NCBI GenBank assembly: GCA_947085035.1
Contig: CAMTUW010000014.1
Span: 33,741 to 97,740 of the forward strand
Source of the DNA: CAMTUW01 sp947085035
GTDB taxonomy: Bacteria; Actinomycetota; Coriobacteriia; Anaerosomatales; PHET01
DNA length: 64,000 nt
Direction of reading: 5' to 3'
The notes under the pieces are model-generated. The model saw only the letters and a list, made by a program, of their open reading frames with translations. It was not told the DNA's origin and made no database searches. Positions 36,630-45,551 of this stretch are shown piece after piece. Each line of letters starts with the position of its first letter. Position 1 is the stretch's first letter. The translations under genes and the position numbers were made by a program.

Positions 36630-37409
36630 ATGGGCCGCAAACCGATGATCGCGGGGAACTGGAAGATGCAGAAGACCGCAGGCGAGGGCGCGATCCTCCT
36701 CCAGAACCTCGATGAGCGTGTCGAGGAGTACTGGGATGACGTCGACGTTGTCGTCTGTCCACCGTTCACAGCCCTGAAAAGCGTCTCGACCGTGATCGAA
36801 CTCGATCGTCTGCACATCGGACTCGCGGCGCAAAACGTTCACTGGGAGGCGGAGGGCGCATTCACCGGCGAGGTCTCCGTGCGCATGCTCAAGGACCTCC
36901 GCTGTGACTACTGCGTCGTGGGGCACTCGGAGCGTCGCGAGATGTTCGGCGAGACGGATGAGACCGTCAACAAGAAGGTCCACGCACTCTTCAAGCAAGG
37001 CATCGTGCCGATCGTCTGCGTCGGCGAGTCACTTGAGACGCGCGACGCCGGCGAAACCGAACGCTACGTGCGCGAGCAGGTGCGCGGAGCGCTCGCCGGA
37101 CTCGACGCTGAGCAGGCGGCCCGGGTCGTCATCGCCTACGAACCCATCTGGGCGATCGGTACCGGCCACACTCCCACGCCCGAGAGCGCGAACGATGTCT
37201 GCCGCTCGATTCGTGCCACTCTCGGTGCGCTCTTCGGTCAGCCGGTCGCCATCCAGGTGCGTGTCCTGTACGGCGGCTCTGCCAAGCCCGAGAACCTCGC
37301 GCTGTTCATGCCTGAACCCGACATCGACGGTGCGCTTGTGGGCGGGGCCTCGCTGGATGCCGCGTCGTTCGCATCGATGGTCCGAACCGCTGCCGACTAC
37401 GTGAGCTGA
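36630..37409 (+). CDS. tpiA: Triosephosphate isomerase
   Basis: 259 residues from ATG 36630 with a GGAAAGGAG site. It opens RKPMIAGNWKMQKT with Asn and Lys of the active site, then AAQNVHWEAEGAFTGEVS. The catalytic His is in VVGHSERREMFGE, the catalytic Glu in IAYEPIWAIGTGHT, and the phosphate-binding LYGGSAKPEN and GALVGGASLD loops follow. It interconverts dihydroxyacetone phosphate and glyceraldehyde-3-phosphate. It is followed four bases later by gpmI. Confidence 0.97.
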   Translation: MGRKPMIAGNWKMQKTAGEGAILLQNLDERVEEYWDDVDVVVCPPFTALKSVSTVIELDRLHIGLAAQNVHWEAEGAFTGEVSVRMLKDLRCDYCVVGHSERREMFGETDETVNKKVHALFKQGIVPIVCVGESLETRDAGETERYVREQVRGALAGLDAEQAARVVIAYEPIWAIGTGHTPTPESANDVCRSIRATLGALFGQPVAIQVRVLYGGSAKPENLALFMPEPDIDGALVGGASLDAASFASMVRTAADYVS

Positions 37410-37413
37410 CACC

Positions 37414-38934
37414 ATGCCGAGGAACCTGCCCGCGCTGCTCGTGATCATGGACGGGCTCGCGTTCGGTGAACCCGGGGAGTGTAACGCCGTTCTCGCCGCC
37501 GACACGCCGATCCTTGATGGCTTACTCGCCACGGCAGCGCACACGACGCTTGACGCCAGCGGGCTTGCCGTTGGACTGCCGGACGGACAGATGGGCAACT
37601 CCGAGGTCGGGCACCTCAACATCGGCGCGGGCCGGGTCGTCTACCAGGAGCTCACCCGCATCGACGTCGCAGTGGACGACGGGTCGTTCTTCACCAACGA
37701 GGTTCTCACCCAGACGATAGACGCCGCCGTATCGGCGGGACGCGTCGTCCACCTCATGGGCCTCGTGTCCGATGGAGGAGTGCACAGCCATGTGCGCCAC
37801 CTCCACGCTCTCTTGCGCATGGCCGCCGAACGAGGCGCGACAGACGTGCGCGTCCACTGCTTCTTGGACGGGCGAGACACCCCGCCCAGCAGCGGCCTCG
37901 CTCACGTGGAGGCGCTTGAGTGCCAGATGACTGAGGCGGGTACGGGTCGTGTGGCAACCGTCATGGGGCGCTACTACGCCATGGACCGCGACAACCGGTG
38001 GGATCGTGTCGAGAAGGCGTGGCGCGCGATCGTGATGGGCGAGGGCGAGCGGGCCACCTCGGGGCCGGAGGCGATCTCAGGGTCGTACGAGGCGAGAGTG
38101 ACCGACGAGTTCGTCGTTCCGGCGGTGATCGTTCCCGGTGGCGTCTGTGACGGCGACGCGGTGATCTTCTTCAACTTCCGCCCCGATCGTGCGCGTGAGA
38201 TCACGCGCGCATTCGTGGATCCGTCATTCGAGGGATTCGATCGTCCGGTCTTCCCGAATATCCACTTCGCATGCATGACTTCGTACGACGTCACGATTCC
38301 GGCACTGGTCGCGTTCGGGAAGTCACTCATCGAAAACGTCCTCGCCGACGTGGTGTCTGACGCAGGGCTCCGGCAGCTACACATCGCCGAGACCGAGAAG
38401 TACGCGCACGTGACGTTCTTTCTGAACGGCGGGATCGAGCCACCCAAGCCCGGTGAGTCGCGGATACTCGTGCCAAGTCCGAAAGTCGCCACCTACGATC
38501 TGCAACCGGAGATGAGCGCATTCGAGGTCTCGGAGCGTTTGGCAGAAGCAATCATGACGGACGCTGCCGACCTCTACATCGTGAACTTCGCCAACGGCGA
38601 CATGGTCGGACATACCGGACTGTTCAGCGCGGCCGTGAAAGCTGTCGAGACGGTGGACGTCTGCCTCGGGCGGGTGCTCGAGGCGGTTCGCTCCGTCGGC
38701 GGAGTCGCGCTCATCACCGCCGACCACGGCAACGCCGAGGTCATGATGGAGGCTGATGGCAACACGCCCTTCACCGCACATACCACTTCTGAAGTGCCCT
38801 TCATCGTGCTTGCACCGGGGGTGTCTTCGCTGAGACAGGGCGGACGACTCGCCGATGTGGCTCCGACACTGCTGGACCTCATCGGCATCGACGCACCGCA
38901 GGAGTGGACGGGACGGAGTCTGCTGGTATACTGA
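37414..38934 (+). CDS. gpmI: 2,3-bisphosphoglycerate-independent phosphoglycerate mutase
   Basis: 506 residues from ATG 37414. It belongs to the alkaline phosphatase-like superfamily: the start LPALLVIMDGLAFGEPGECN carries the first metal Asp, GQMGNSEVGHLNIGAGRVVYQ the catalytic Ser, LMGLVSDGGVHSHVRHLHAL and FLDGRDTPPSS the substrate loop, and LITADHGNAEVMM the second metal set. It converts 3- to 2-phosphoglycerate. It ends the glycolytic run; a promoter for secG overlaps its stop codon. Confidence 0.96.
   Translation: MPRNLPALLVIMDGLAFGEPGECNAVLAADTPILDGLLATAAHTTLDASGLAVGLPDGQMGNSEVGHLNIGAGRVVYQELTRIDVAVDDGSFFTNEVLTQTIDAAVSAGRVVHLMGLVSDGGVHSHVRHLHALLRMAAERGATDVRVHCFLDGRDTPPSSGLAHVEALECQMTEAGTGRVATVMGRYYAMDRDNRWDRVEKAWRAIVMGEGERATSGPEAISGSYEARVTDEFVVPAVIVPGGVCDGDAVIFFNFRPDRAREITRAFVDPSFEGFDRPVFPNIHFACMTSYDVTIPALVAFGKSLIENVLADVVSDAGLRQLHIAETEKYAHVTFFLNGGIEPPKPGESRILVPSPKVATYDLQPEMSAFEVSERLAEAIMTDAADLYIVNFANGDMVGHTGLFSAAVKAVETVDVCLGRVLEAVRSVGGVALITADHGNAEVMMEADGNTPFTAHTTSEVPFIVLAPGVSSLRQGGRLADVAPTLLDLIGIDAPQEWTGRSLLVY
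38904..38932 (+). promoter_or_regulatory. Candidate secG promoter inside the end of gpmI
   Basis: GTGGAC (38904-38909), a 17-base spacer and TATACT (38927-38932), the last base of which is the T of the gpmI TGA. The start of secG lies 56 bases downstream. Confidence 0.5.
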
Positions 38935-38987
38935 TCAACCGTGTCCGAGGGTCGGACTCGTTCACCACCCTATGAAAGAGAGCCCCT

Positions 38988-39233
38988 GTGAGCGCGCTTC
39001 TGATTGTCGTCTTGGTCGTCTGGTTCATCTCGGCGGTGGGCCTTATCGGTTTCGTGTTGCTCCACTCAGGCAAGGGAACCGGTCTTTCCGAGATGCTCGG
39101 TGGCGTGATGAGCCCGACCGCATCCGGTACGAGCATCATCGAGAAGAACCTCGACCGGATCACCATCGCGTGCGCGGTGGTGTTCATGGGCAGTCTGCTT
39201 ATCATGATGCTGATCTACCCCAACGGCTCCTAG
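38988..39233 (+). CDS. secG: Preprotein translocase subunit SecG
   Basis: 81 residues from GTG 38988. Two membrane helices (LLIVVLVVWFISAVGLIGFV and ITIACAVVFMGSLLIMMLIY) flank the conserved cytoplasmic loop LLHSGKGTGLSEMLGG, the SecG hallmark. It assists SecYE in protein export. Position after the glycolytic operon is common in Gram-positive genomes. A strong hairpin closes the unit. Confidence 0.93.
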   Translation: MSALLIVVLVVWFISAVGLIGFVLLHSGKGTGLSEMLGGVMSPTASGTSIIEKNLDRITIACAVVFMGSLLIMMLIYPNGS

Positions 39234-39255
39234 CCTCGACCCCTTGATGGTCCCA

Positions 39256-39290
39256 GGCACCCGGCGCACCTTTCGCGCGGGGTGTCTTTC
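39256..39290 (+). terminator. Terminator after secG
   Basis: GGCACCCGGCGC (39256-39267) pairs with GCGCGGGGTGTC (39275-39286) with one wobble and small mismatches, then TTTC. It lies about 20 bases after the secG stop. Confidence 0.65.
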
Positions 39291-39387
39291 TATGCGCGCC
39301 TGCAACGCGCCTGCTATGCACTTCTCGGAATAGGGCACATACTGGAGTCGGCATTCTGTCGAAGTGAATCATGGATAGGGGGAATCT

Positions 39388-39412
39388 CACGCGGACCATC
39401 TTCGTCCGCGTG
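39388..39412 (+). promoter_or_regulatory. Stable hairpin in the 5' leader of the oppA-type gene
   Basis: CACGCGGAC (39388-39396) pairs perfectly with GTCCGCGTG (39404-39412) around a seven-base loop, 40 bases before the TTG start. No terminator U-run follows. It may protect the mRNA or bind a regulator. Confidence 0.55.
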
Positions 39413-39451
39413 GGTTCACGCGAAGCGTTTACAACCGGAAGGAGGCAGGAA

Positions 39452-41161
39452 TTGTACGCTCACACTCGTAAGTTGCTGGCCGTCGTCCTCGCTGCTGGTC
39501 TTGTGGCATCTGTCGTGGGCGCCGGTGGTTGTGCGCCCAAGGCACCGGACGCCGAGAAGCCAGCCGCAGATGGGCCGAAGAAGGGCGGCACGATGTCGTT
39601 CTACATCGGCGAGCCGGCCTACATCGATCCCTACAATGCCCAAGAGACCGAAGGCATGCAGGTCACGCAGGTTCTTTTCGACAGTCTCACCGAGTTCGAC
39701 AGCGCTGACACGAGTAAGATTCTGCCAGCCGCTGCACAGAGCTGGGAGCCCAATGCGGACGCCACCGTGTGGACGTTCAAGCTCGATCCGGACGGCGTGT
39801 TCTCGGATGGGACCCCTGTCAAGGCGTCAGACTTCGTCTACGCGTGGAATCGCATCGCGAACCCTGCGACGAAGAACACGTTGACCGGCAAGGCCGACCC
39901 CTCGGTGATCTCGTATCACCTCGGCTTCGTCAAGGGCTTCGATGAGGTCGCGGGCGGCAAGGCCACCGAGATGGTAGGTGTCAAGGCCGTTGACGACCTC
40001 ACCCTCGAGGTCACCTTGAAGCAGTCGTTCGCCGACTTCGCCTACGTCGTCGGACATCCCGCCCTGGCCCCCGTGCCGGCCGCGCTCGTTGCTTCTGGCG
40101 TGAAGGTCGGCGACAAGATCGTGCCTTTCGGTGACATGCCCATCGGAAACGGCCCCTTCAAGATGGCTGAGCCTTGGGCGCACAACCAGTTCATCAAGGT
40201 CGTCGTCAATGAGAACTTCTACGGGACCGAGCCCAATCTTGACGGGATCGACTTCCGGATCTTCAAGGATCCCGAGACGGCATACACGGAGTTCGAGGCC
40301 GGCAACCTCGACTTCACCTCGATCGGCGAAGGCAAGATCAAGGATGCGCTCACCAAGTACGGCGAGTCCAAGAACGGCTACACCGTCAATCCGAACGAGC
40401 AGGTTCTCCTCGGTGCAGAGACCGCCACGTACTACATGATCTTCAACATGAAGGATCCGGTGTTGAAGAACGCTGGCGTACGCAAGGCCATCTCTCTCGC
40501 CATCAACCGACAGACGATATGCGATGTCGTGTTCGAGGGCACGCGTGATCCGGCGGACAACATAGTGCCGCCTGGAGTCGCCGGTTACGAGAAGGGCGCC
40601 TGGCCCGATGCGAGGTACGACGTCGAAGCCGCTAGGGCGGCGCTTGTCGAGGCTGGCTTCCCTGGCGGTAAGGGTCTGCCCGTCTTGAAGCTCGCTTTCA
40701 ACAGTGGTGGCGGTCACGAGAAGATCATGGAGATCGTGCAGGCCGACCTGAAGGCCATCGGTATCGAGACCAAGTTCGAGTCCGCAGACTTCCCCGTCTA
40801 TCTCAAGCAACTCGACGAGGGAAAGCATCAGCTCGCCCGTCTGGGTTGGGTCGCTGACTATCCGGTCGCATACAACTTCTTGTTCCCGCTGTTCGATTCC
40901 AAGTCGGGTGACAACAAGTCGGCCTACTCGAACGCCAAGGTCGACGCTGCGATCGCTGAGGGACAGAAGATTCTTGACGATGACGCGCGTGCTGCTGCAT
41001 ATGCCGAGATCAGTCGCACCATCGGAGCGGACAACCCGGTTGCTCCGCTGATGTTCTACAAGCACCTGCGTGTGGGTTCCGACCGCCTTCGCGACTTCAC
41101 ATGGGACGCGATGGGCCTTGGGGACTTCACCAAGGTTTGGATCGACGAACCCGCGAAGTAG
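39452..41161 (+). CDS. oppA: Oligopeptide/dipeptide ABC transporter substrate-binding lipoprotein
   Basis: 569 residues from TTG 39452, fixed by a perfect GGAAGGAGG site ending nine bases upstream. The lipoprotein signal has a basic start, a hydrophobic stretch (LLAVVLAAGLVASVV) and the lipobox GAGGC with Cys27. The mature protein is SBP family 5: GGTMSFYIGEPAYIDPYNAQ, TWTFKLDPDGVFSDGTPVKASDFVYAWNR, LLGAETATYYMIFNMKDPVL and AISLAINRQTICDVVFEGT. It captures peptides at the outer face of the membrane and delivers them to the downstream permeases. The name oppA is by family; dppA or another peptide specificity is possible. Confidence 0.9.
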   Translation: MYAHTRKLLAVVLAAGLVASVVGAGGCAPKAPDAEKPAADGPKKGGTMSFYIGEPAYIDPYNAQETEGMQVTQVLFDSLTEFDSADTSKILPAAAQSWEPNADATVWTFKLDPDGVFSDGTPVKASDFVYAWNRIANPATKNTLTGKADPSVISYHLGFVKGFDEVAGGKATEMVGVKAVDDLTLEVTLKQSFADFAYVVGHPALAPVPAALVASGVKVGDKIVPFGDMPIGNGPFKMAEPWAHNQFIKVVVNENFYGTEPNLDGIDFRIFKDPETAYTEFEAGNLDFTSIGEGKIKDALTKYGESKNGYTVNPNEQVLLGAETATYYMIFNMKDPVLKNAGVRKAISLAINRQTICDVVFEGTRDPADNIVPPGVAGYEKGAWPDARYDVEAARAALVEAGFPGGKGLPVLKLAFNSGGGHEKIMEIVQADLKAIGIETKFESADFPVYLKQLDEGKHQLARLGWVADYPVAYNFLFPLFDSKSGDNKSAYSNAKVDAAIAEGQKILDDDARAAAYAEISRTIGADNPVAPLMFYKHLRVGSDRLRDFTWDAMGLGDFTKVWIDEPAK

Positions 41162-41182
41162 AGGCACATGATCGTGCAATGG

Positions 41183-41221
41183 GGATGGCAGGGCACCTGT
41201 AGGGGCGCCTTGCCATCCTTT
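41183..41221 (+). terminator. Strong hairpin between binding protein and permease genes
   Basis: A 12-bp stem with one wobble (41183-41194 pairing with 41207-41218) has a 12-base loop and is followed by TTT. It lies 21 bases after the oppA stop. It probably acts as a partial terminator, so that the binding protein is made in excess over the permease, a usual arrangement in binding-protein operons. Confidence 0.7.
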
Positions 41222-41250
41222 GCGCGGTGAACCGACAGAGAGCGTGAGCG

Positions 41251-42225
41251 ATGCTCAACTACATCTTCAAGCGACTTCTGCAGTTCGTGCCGGTCTTCTT
41301 TGGTGTGACGCTGATCCTGTTCCTCGTGGCGAACTTCATGCCCGGAGCGGACCCGATCCAGATGCGCTTGGGCGAGAGGTCGATCGACCCTGCGCTCAAA
41401 GCCCGCCTCATCCAGGAGTACGGCCTTGACCGCCCGTGGCACGAGCAGTACATAAGCTATCTGGGTGATCTGAGCCGCGGGGATCTCGGAACCTCGATCT
41501 ATAACGGGCGCCCGGTCGCGACCATCTTCGCCGAGACGTATCCCTACACGATCCGCCTCGCGTTGTTCGCGATCATGATCGAGATCATCTTCGGCATCGC
41601 AGCGGGCGTCATCTCGGCGGTGAAGCGATACTCATTCATTGATGTGCTTGTCACATTGAGTACGTCCGTGCTCGTCTCGCTGCCGGTCTTCTGGCTTGGG
41701 TTGATGTTGCAATTCGTGTTCGGCATCTGGCTGAAGGACACAACCGGGGGCGCGTTCTATCTGCCGATCTCAGGTGCGTCGTCGGCGCAGTTCCCCGACT
41801 GGGTCCATCTGATCCTGCCCGGCATCACACTCGCATCCGTCTCGACCGCCTATGCCGCGCGCATCATGCGGAGCCAGATGCTCGAGGTCATGAACCAAGA
41901 CTACATTCGCACCGCTCGGGCGAAGGGGCTTTCCGAGAAGGACGTCTTGGTGAAGCATTCGATGAAGAACGCCCTCATCCCGGTGGTCACGTTCATCGGT
42001 CTGGATCTGGGGGCCATGTTCGCTGGCGCGGTGCTCACAGAAACGGTCTTCAACTGGCCGGGCGTCGGGTTCACGTTGGCGCGCTCCATCTTTCAGCGCG
42101 ACTTTCCCGTCGTGTTCGGTGGAGTGACCGTCATGCTGTTCGCCGTGATGATCATCAATCTCATCGTCGACATCAGCTATGCGTTCCTTGATCCGAGAAT
42201 CCGCTATGGCGAGAGAAGTGACTGA
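41251..42225 (+). CDS. oppB: Oligopeptide ABC transporter permease, OppB type
   Basis: 324 residues, six membrane helices. The start MLNYIFKRLLQFVPVFFGVTLILF is typical. The EAA loop is seen at RTARAKGLSEKDVLVKHSMKNALIP. The end VDISYAFLDPRIRYG is the OppB/DppB signature. It forms the pore with OppC. It follows the intercistronic hairpin and overlaps possible starts of the next gene. Confidence 0.95.
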   Translation: MLNYIFKRLLQFVPVFFGVTLILFLVANFMPGADPIQMRLGERSIDPALKARLIQEYGLDRPWHEQYISYLGDLSRGDLGTSIYNGRPVATIFAETYPYTIRLALFAIMIEIIFGIAAGVISAVKRYSFIDVLVTLSTSVLVSLPVFWLGLMLQFVFGIWLKDTTGGAFYLPISGASSAQFPDWVHLILPGITLASVSTAYAARIMRSQMLEVMNQDYIRTARAKGLSEKDVLVKHSMKNALIPVVTFIGLDLGAMFAGAVLTETVFNWPGVGFTLARSIFQRDFPVVFGGVTVMLFAVMIINLIVDISYAFLDPRIRYGERSD

Positions 42226-42232
42226 GGTGGAC

Positions 42233-43135
42233 ATGGAGACCGGAACACAAGTGACGCAGGCGAGCCGCACGCTGTGGGGCGATGCATGGTACCGCCTCCG
42301 GCGCAACAGACTCGCGCTGCTGGCTCTCGTGTGGCTTCTCATCGTTGCCACAGCAGCCATCACCGCCGACCTGTGGGTGGCTCGCGCGTTCGGTGATCCG
42401 TTGACCATCGATACCACGACGGCTACGGCACGACGTCTCATGCCGCCTTCCCTGGCGCACCCGTTCGGGACTGACGACGTGGGTCGTGACCTCTTCGGTC
42501 GTGTGGTGTACGGCGCGCGCGTCTCGCTCACGGTGGGGGTGGTGGCGACACTCATCGCGGTACTGCTGGGCGTGGTGCTGGGAGCCCTCTCGAGCTTTTA
42601 TGGCAAGTGGGTCGACGCGATCATCATGCGCGGAACCGACGTCTTCCTCGCCTTTCCCTACATCCTGTTCTCGATTCTGATCCTGGCGGTGCTGCCGCCG
42701 GAGGTCCGCGGTATCGTGCCCGTCATCTTGGCGATCGGTTTTCTCGGCTGGCCAACCTTCGCTCGGCTGTTTCGCGGGTCGGTGCTTTCAGTCAAGGAGA
42801 ACGATTACGTCGCGGCAGGACGGGCACTTGGCGCAAGTGACCTCAGGCTCATGTTTCGCCACATCGCGCCGAACGCGATCGCCCCGGTCCTCGTCTACGC
42901 CACGATGTCTGTAGGCGGCGCGATTCTGACAGAGGCGGCACTGTCCTTTCTCGGCCTGGGCATTCAGCCCCCGCAGGTGTCGTGGGGTCAGATGATCGAG
43001 TCGAGCCGTGGATACCTCGTCACCGCGCCGGCGCTGGTGCTGTGGCCCGGCCTCGCGATCCTGTCGACCGTACTCGCCTTCACGCTTCTGGGCGATGGTG
43101 TGCGCGATGCGCTCGACGTGAAGATGAAGGACTGA
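42233..43135 (+). CDS. oppC: Oligopeptide ABC transporter permease, OppC type
   Basis: 300 residues if started at ATG 42233, which has a GAGGTGG site; ATG 42206 and GTG 42218 are in frame and overlap the oppB end. It has the N-terminal OppC domain (TLWGDAWYRLRRNRLALLAL) and then HPFGTDDVGRDLFGRVVYGARVSLTVG, the family signature. The EAA loop is at AAGRALGASDLRLMFRHIAPNAI, followed by LSFLGLGIQPPQVSWGQMI. It partners with OppB. Confidence 0.94.
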   Translation: METGTQVTQASRTLWGDAWYRLRRNRLALLALVWLLIVATAAITADLWVARAFGDPLTIDTTTATARRLMPPSLAHPFGTDDVGRDLFGRVVYGARVSLTVGVVATLIAVLLGVVLGALSSFYGKWVDAIIMRGTDVFLAFPYILFSILILAVLPPEVRGIVPVILAIGFLGWPTFARLFRGSVLSVKENDYVAAGRALGASDLRLMFRHIAPNAIAPVLVYATMSVGGAILTEAALSFLGLGIQPPQVSWGQMIESSRGYLVTAPALVLWPGLAILSTVLAFTLLGDGVRDALDVKMKD

Positions 43136-43138
43136 CGC

Positions 43139-44158
43139 ATGGGCGACGAACTGCTCAGAGTGCAGGATCTGAAGATGCATTTCCACACCAGAGACGGTGT
43201 CGTCAAAGCCGTCGACGGCGTCTCCTACACGCTCAACAAGGGAGAGACACTTGGCGTCGTAGGCGAGTCCGGCTCCGGCAAGTCAGTGCATGCGCTCACC
43301 ATGATGCGGCTCGTTCCCATGCCACCCGGGCGCATCGTGGGCGGAGACGTGCTGTTCAAAGGGCGTTCGCTGGTGAGCATGCCTGACGATGAGATCAGGC
43401 ATATCCGGGGAAATGAGATCGCGATGATCTTCCAAGACCCCATGACGTCTTTGAATCCCGTGTACAGGATCGGGCGTCAGCTCGCGGAACCTTTCATGAT
43501 CCACAAAGGACTCTCCAAGCGGGAAGCATGGGAGCGGGCAGTCGAGCTGCTGCGCCTTGTTGGCATCCCGCACCCCGCACGTCGGGTGACGGACTATCCG
43601 CACCAGTTCTCCGGGGGCATGCGTCAACGTGTGATGATCGCGATGGCGCTCGCGTGTGACCCGGACATCCTGATCGCCGACGAGCCCACGACCGCTCTCG
43701 ATGTCACGATCCAGGCCCAGATTCTCGAACTCATGCAAGAACTGCAGAAACGAACAGGATCCGCGATCATCATGATCACCCATGACCTCGGGGTCGTCGC
43801 GGACATGGCCGATCGCATCCTCGTCATGTATGCCGGCAGGGCTGTCGAGTACGGCGCCACCCAAGAGGTCTTCTACCGGGCACTCCATCCCTACACATGG
43901 GGGTTGATGGACTCGGTTCCGCTGGCGGGAATGACCGAGAAGACGGGACTTCGTCCCATCAAGGGTCAGCCGCCCAGTCTCGTCAACCTTCCCACCGGCT
44001 GCTCGTTCAGCCCGCGGTGTCCTTGTGCCACCGCTCTGTGCCGCAGTGAGTCGCCTGTGCTTCGAAACGTGCGCGGCGACCAGTGGGCCGCATGTCACTA
44101 CGCTGGGGACGAGGGTTTCGTGCGCGGAGCCGTCAAGCCGGTGGAGGTGAGCGTGTAG
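43139..44158 (+). CDS. oppD: Oligopeptide ABC transporter ATPase, OppD type
   Basis: 339 residues. Walker A is GESGSGKS. IFQDPMTSLNPVYRIGRQ lies at the Q-loop, and the ABC signature FSGGMRQRVMIAMAL and Walker B LIADEPTTALDVTIQ follow. The C-terminal OppD/F domain has the four-cysteine region CSFSPRCPCATALCR, as in members that bind an iron-sulfur cluster or zinc. It hydrolyses ATP with OppF to drive peptide import. It lies three bases after oppC and directly before oppF. Confidence 0.95.
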   Translation: MGDELLRVQDLKMHFHTRDGVVKAVDGVSYTLNKGETLGVVGESGSGKSVHALTMMRLVPMPPGRIVGGDVLFKGRSLVSMPDDEIRHIRGNEIAMIFQDPMTSLNPVYRIGRQLAEPFMIHKGLSKREAWERAVELLRLVGIPHPARRVTDYPHQFSGGMRQRVMIAMALACDPDILIADEPTTALDVTIQAQILELMQELQKRTGSAIIMITHDLGVVADMADRILVMYAGRAVEYGATQEVFYRALHPYTWGLMDSVPLAGMTEKTGLRPIKGQPPSLVNLPTGCSFSPRCPCATALCRSESPVLRNVRGDQWAACHYAGDEGFVRGAVKPVEVSV

Positions 44159-45202
44159 ATGGCTGAGCTGCTCAAGGTCACCGATCTCAAGAAGCATTTC
44201 GCCGTGCGTAGCGGCTCGTTGTCACGAAGCACGGGCACCGTGAAAGCGGTTGACGGCGTGTCGTTGTCGGTGGGTGCAGGCAAGACCCTCGGGCTCGTGG
44301 GCGAGTCGGGGTGTGGGAAGTCAACCACCGGTCGCGTGATCATGCGTCTGCTCGAACCGACATCGGGGTCGATCCAGTTCGAGGGTGCGGATGTCCTGTC
44401 GCTCAAGGGGCGCGACCTCAAGGCGTTTCGGCGAGAGATACAGATCATCTTCCAAGACCCCTATGCGAGCCTGAATCCGCGTTTCACCATCAGTGAGATC
44501 ATTGGTGAGCCACTTCAGATTCACAGCATCGGCACGTCGGCCACGCGCATCGCGCGCGTGAAGGAGTTGCTCGACGTCGTGGGGCTCAATCCGGAGCACA
44601 TCAACCGCTACCCTCACGAGTTCAGCGGTGGACAACGTCAGCGCATCGGGATTGCGCGTGCTTTGGCTCTCAACCCCAAACTCATCGTCTGCGACGAACC
44701 CGTGTCGGCGCTCGACGTCTCCATTCAGGCGCAAGTGCTCAACCTGCTGGACAGGCTGCAAGACGACTTCGGGCTCACGTATCTGTTCATCGCACACGAC
44801 CTGTCTGTGGTTCAACACATCTCCGATGAAGTCGCGGTGATGTATCTGGGCAAGATCGTCGAGATCAGCGATTGGCGTGCGCTGTACGAGCAGCCACATC
44901 ACCCGTACACGCAGTCGCTTCTCTCGGCGGTGCCGGTACCTGACCCCGACATCCAGCGGTCGCGGAAGCGCATTCTGCTTGCGGGCGACCCGCCCTCGCC
45001 GATCGATCCGCCCTCGGGGTGCCGGTTTCACACCCGTTGCCCGATCGCACAGGAGATATGTGCGCAAGAGGAACCGGCGCTCGATGAGGTTGCTGTGGGG
45101 CATCGTGCGGCATGCCACTTCGCGAAAGCGTACCCGATCGACGTGCACTCACTGGATGTCAAACTCGTGGACGAGTCGGCCCTGTCGGCCATCGTGGTGT
45201 GA
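44159..45202 (+). CDS. oppF: Oligopeptide ABC transporter ATPase, OppF type
   Basis: 347 residues from ATG 44159, directly after the oppD stop. Walker A is GESGCGKST. The Q-loop is IIFQDPYASLNPRFTISEII, the signature FSGGQRQRIGIARAL, and Walker B LIVCDEPVSALDVSIQ. The C-terminal domain has GCRFHTRCPIAQEIC. The residue set at DPYASLNPR is the usual OppF variant. It closes the oppABCDF operon, 79 bases before a tRNA gene. Confidence 0.95.
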   Translation: MAELLKVTDLKKHFAVRSGSLSRSTGTVKAVDGVSLSVGAGKTLGLVGESGCGKSTTGRVIMRLLEPTSGSIQFEGADVLSLKGRDLKAFRREIQIIFQDPYASLNPRFTISEIIGEPLQIHSIGTSATRIARVKELLDVVGLNPEHINRYPHEFSGGQRQRIGIARALALNPKLIVCDEPVSALDVSIQAQVLNLLDRLQDDFGLTYLFIAHDLSVVQHISDEVAVMYLGKIVEISDWRALYEQPHHPYTQSLLSAVPVPDPDIQRSRKRILLAGDPPSPIDPPSGCRFHTRCPIAQEICAQEEPALDEVAVGHRAACHFAKAYPIDVHSLDVKLVDESALSAIVV

Positions 45203-45246
45203 TCAGGACGGCTGAATCAGGACTGGCGCGGTCTCGGACTGCTTGC

Positions 45247-45252
45247 TAGAAT
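45247..45252 (+). promoter_or_regulatory. Candidate -10 box of tRNA-Leu
   Basis: TAGAAT lies 30 bases before the first tRNA base, as expected for a stable RNA promoter. The -35 region (TGGCGC at 45224-45229) is weak. Confidence 0.4.
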
Positions 45253-45281
45253 ACCCCTCGCTGTCGTCAAAGGCGGCCAAT

Positions 45282-45367
45282 GTCCGAGTGGCGGAATGGC
45301 AGACGCGCTAGGTTGAGGGCCTAGTGCCCGCAAGGGCGTGCGAGTTCAACTCTCGCCTCGGACACCA
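45282..45367 (+). tRNA. tRNA-Leu (anticodon GAG)
   Basis: The acceptor arms GTCCGAG (45282-45288) and CTCGGAC (45357-45363) are complementary. The D-arm GCG/CGC, the anticodon stem CTAGG/CCTAG with loop TTGAGGG, a long class II variable arm and the T-arm GCGAG-TTCAACT-CTCGC follow. The anticodon read from the loop is GAG. The CCA end is encoded (45365-45367). A strong terminator hairpin follows. Confidence 0.95.
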
Positions 45368-45378
45368 GTATTGAACAG

Positions 45379-45414
45379 CGGTTCTTCCCAGAGACTGGGG
45401 AGAACCGTTTTCGT
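45379..45414 (+). terminator. Terminator after tRNA-Leu
   Basis: CGGTTCTTCCCA (45379-45390) pairs with TGGGGAGAACCG (45396-45407) with one wobble, then TTTTCGTT. It is a clear intrinsic terminator 12 bases after the tRNA. The rest of the gap to the next gene (to 45551) shows no gene. Confidence 0.85.
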
Positions 45415-45551
45415 TGCGGCCATCGACACTTGGCAACGTTTCCCCTGTTCGAGCAGCGTGAATCCCGCTACAATCCTTTGATGTGGAAACAAACGACTCT
45501 CTCTCGCGCAGGGGCGCAGAGTTACATGGTGTGGAAGGTGGGTCTCGTTCG

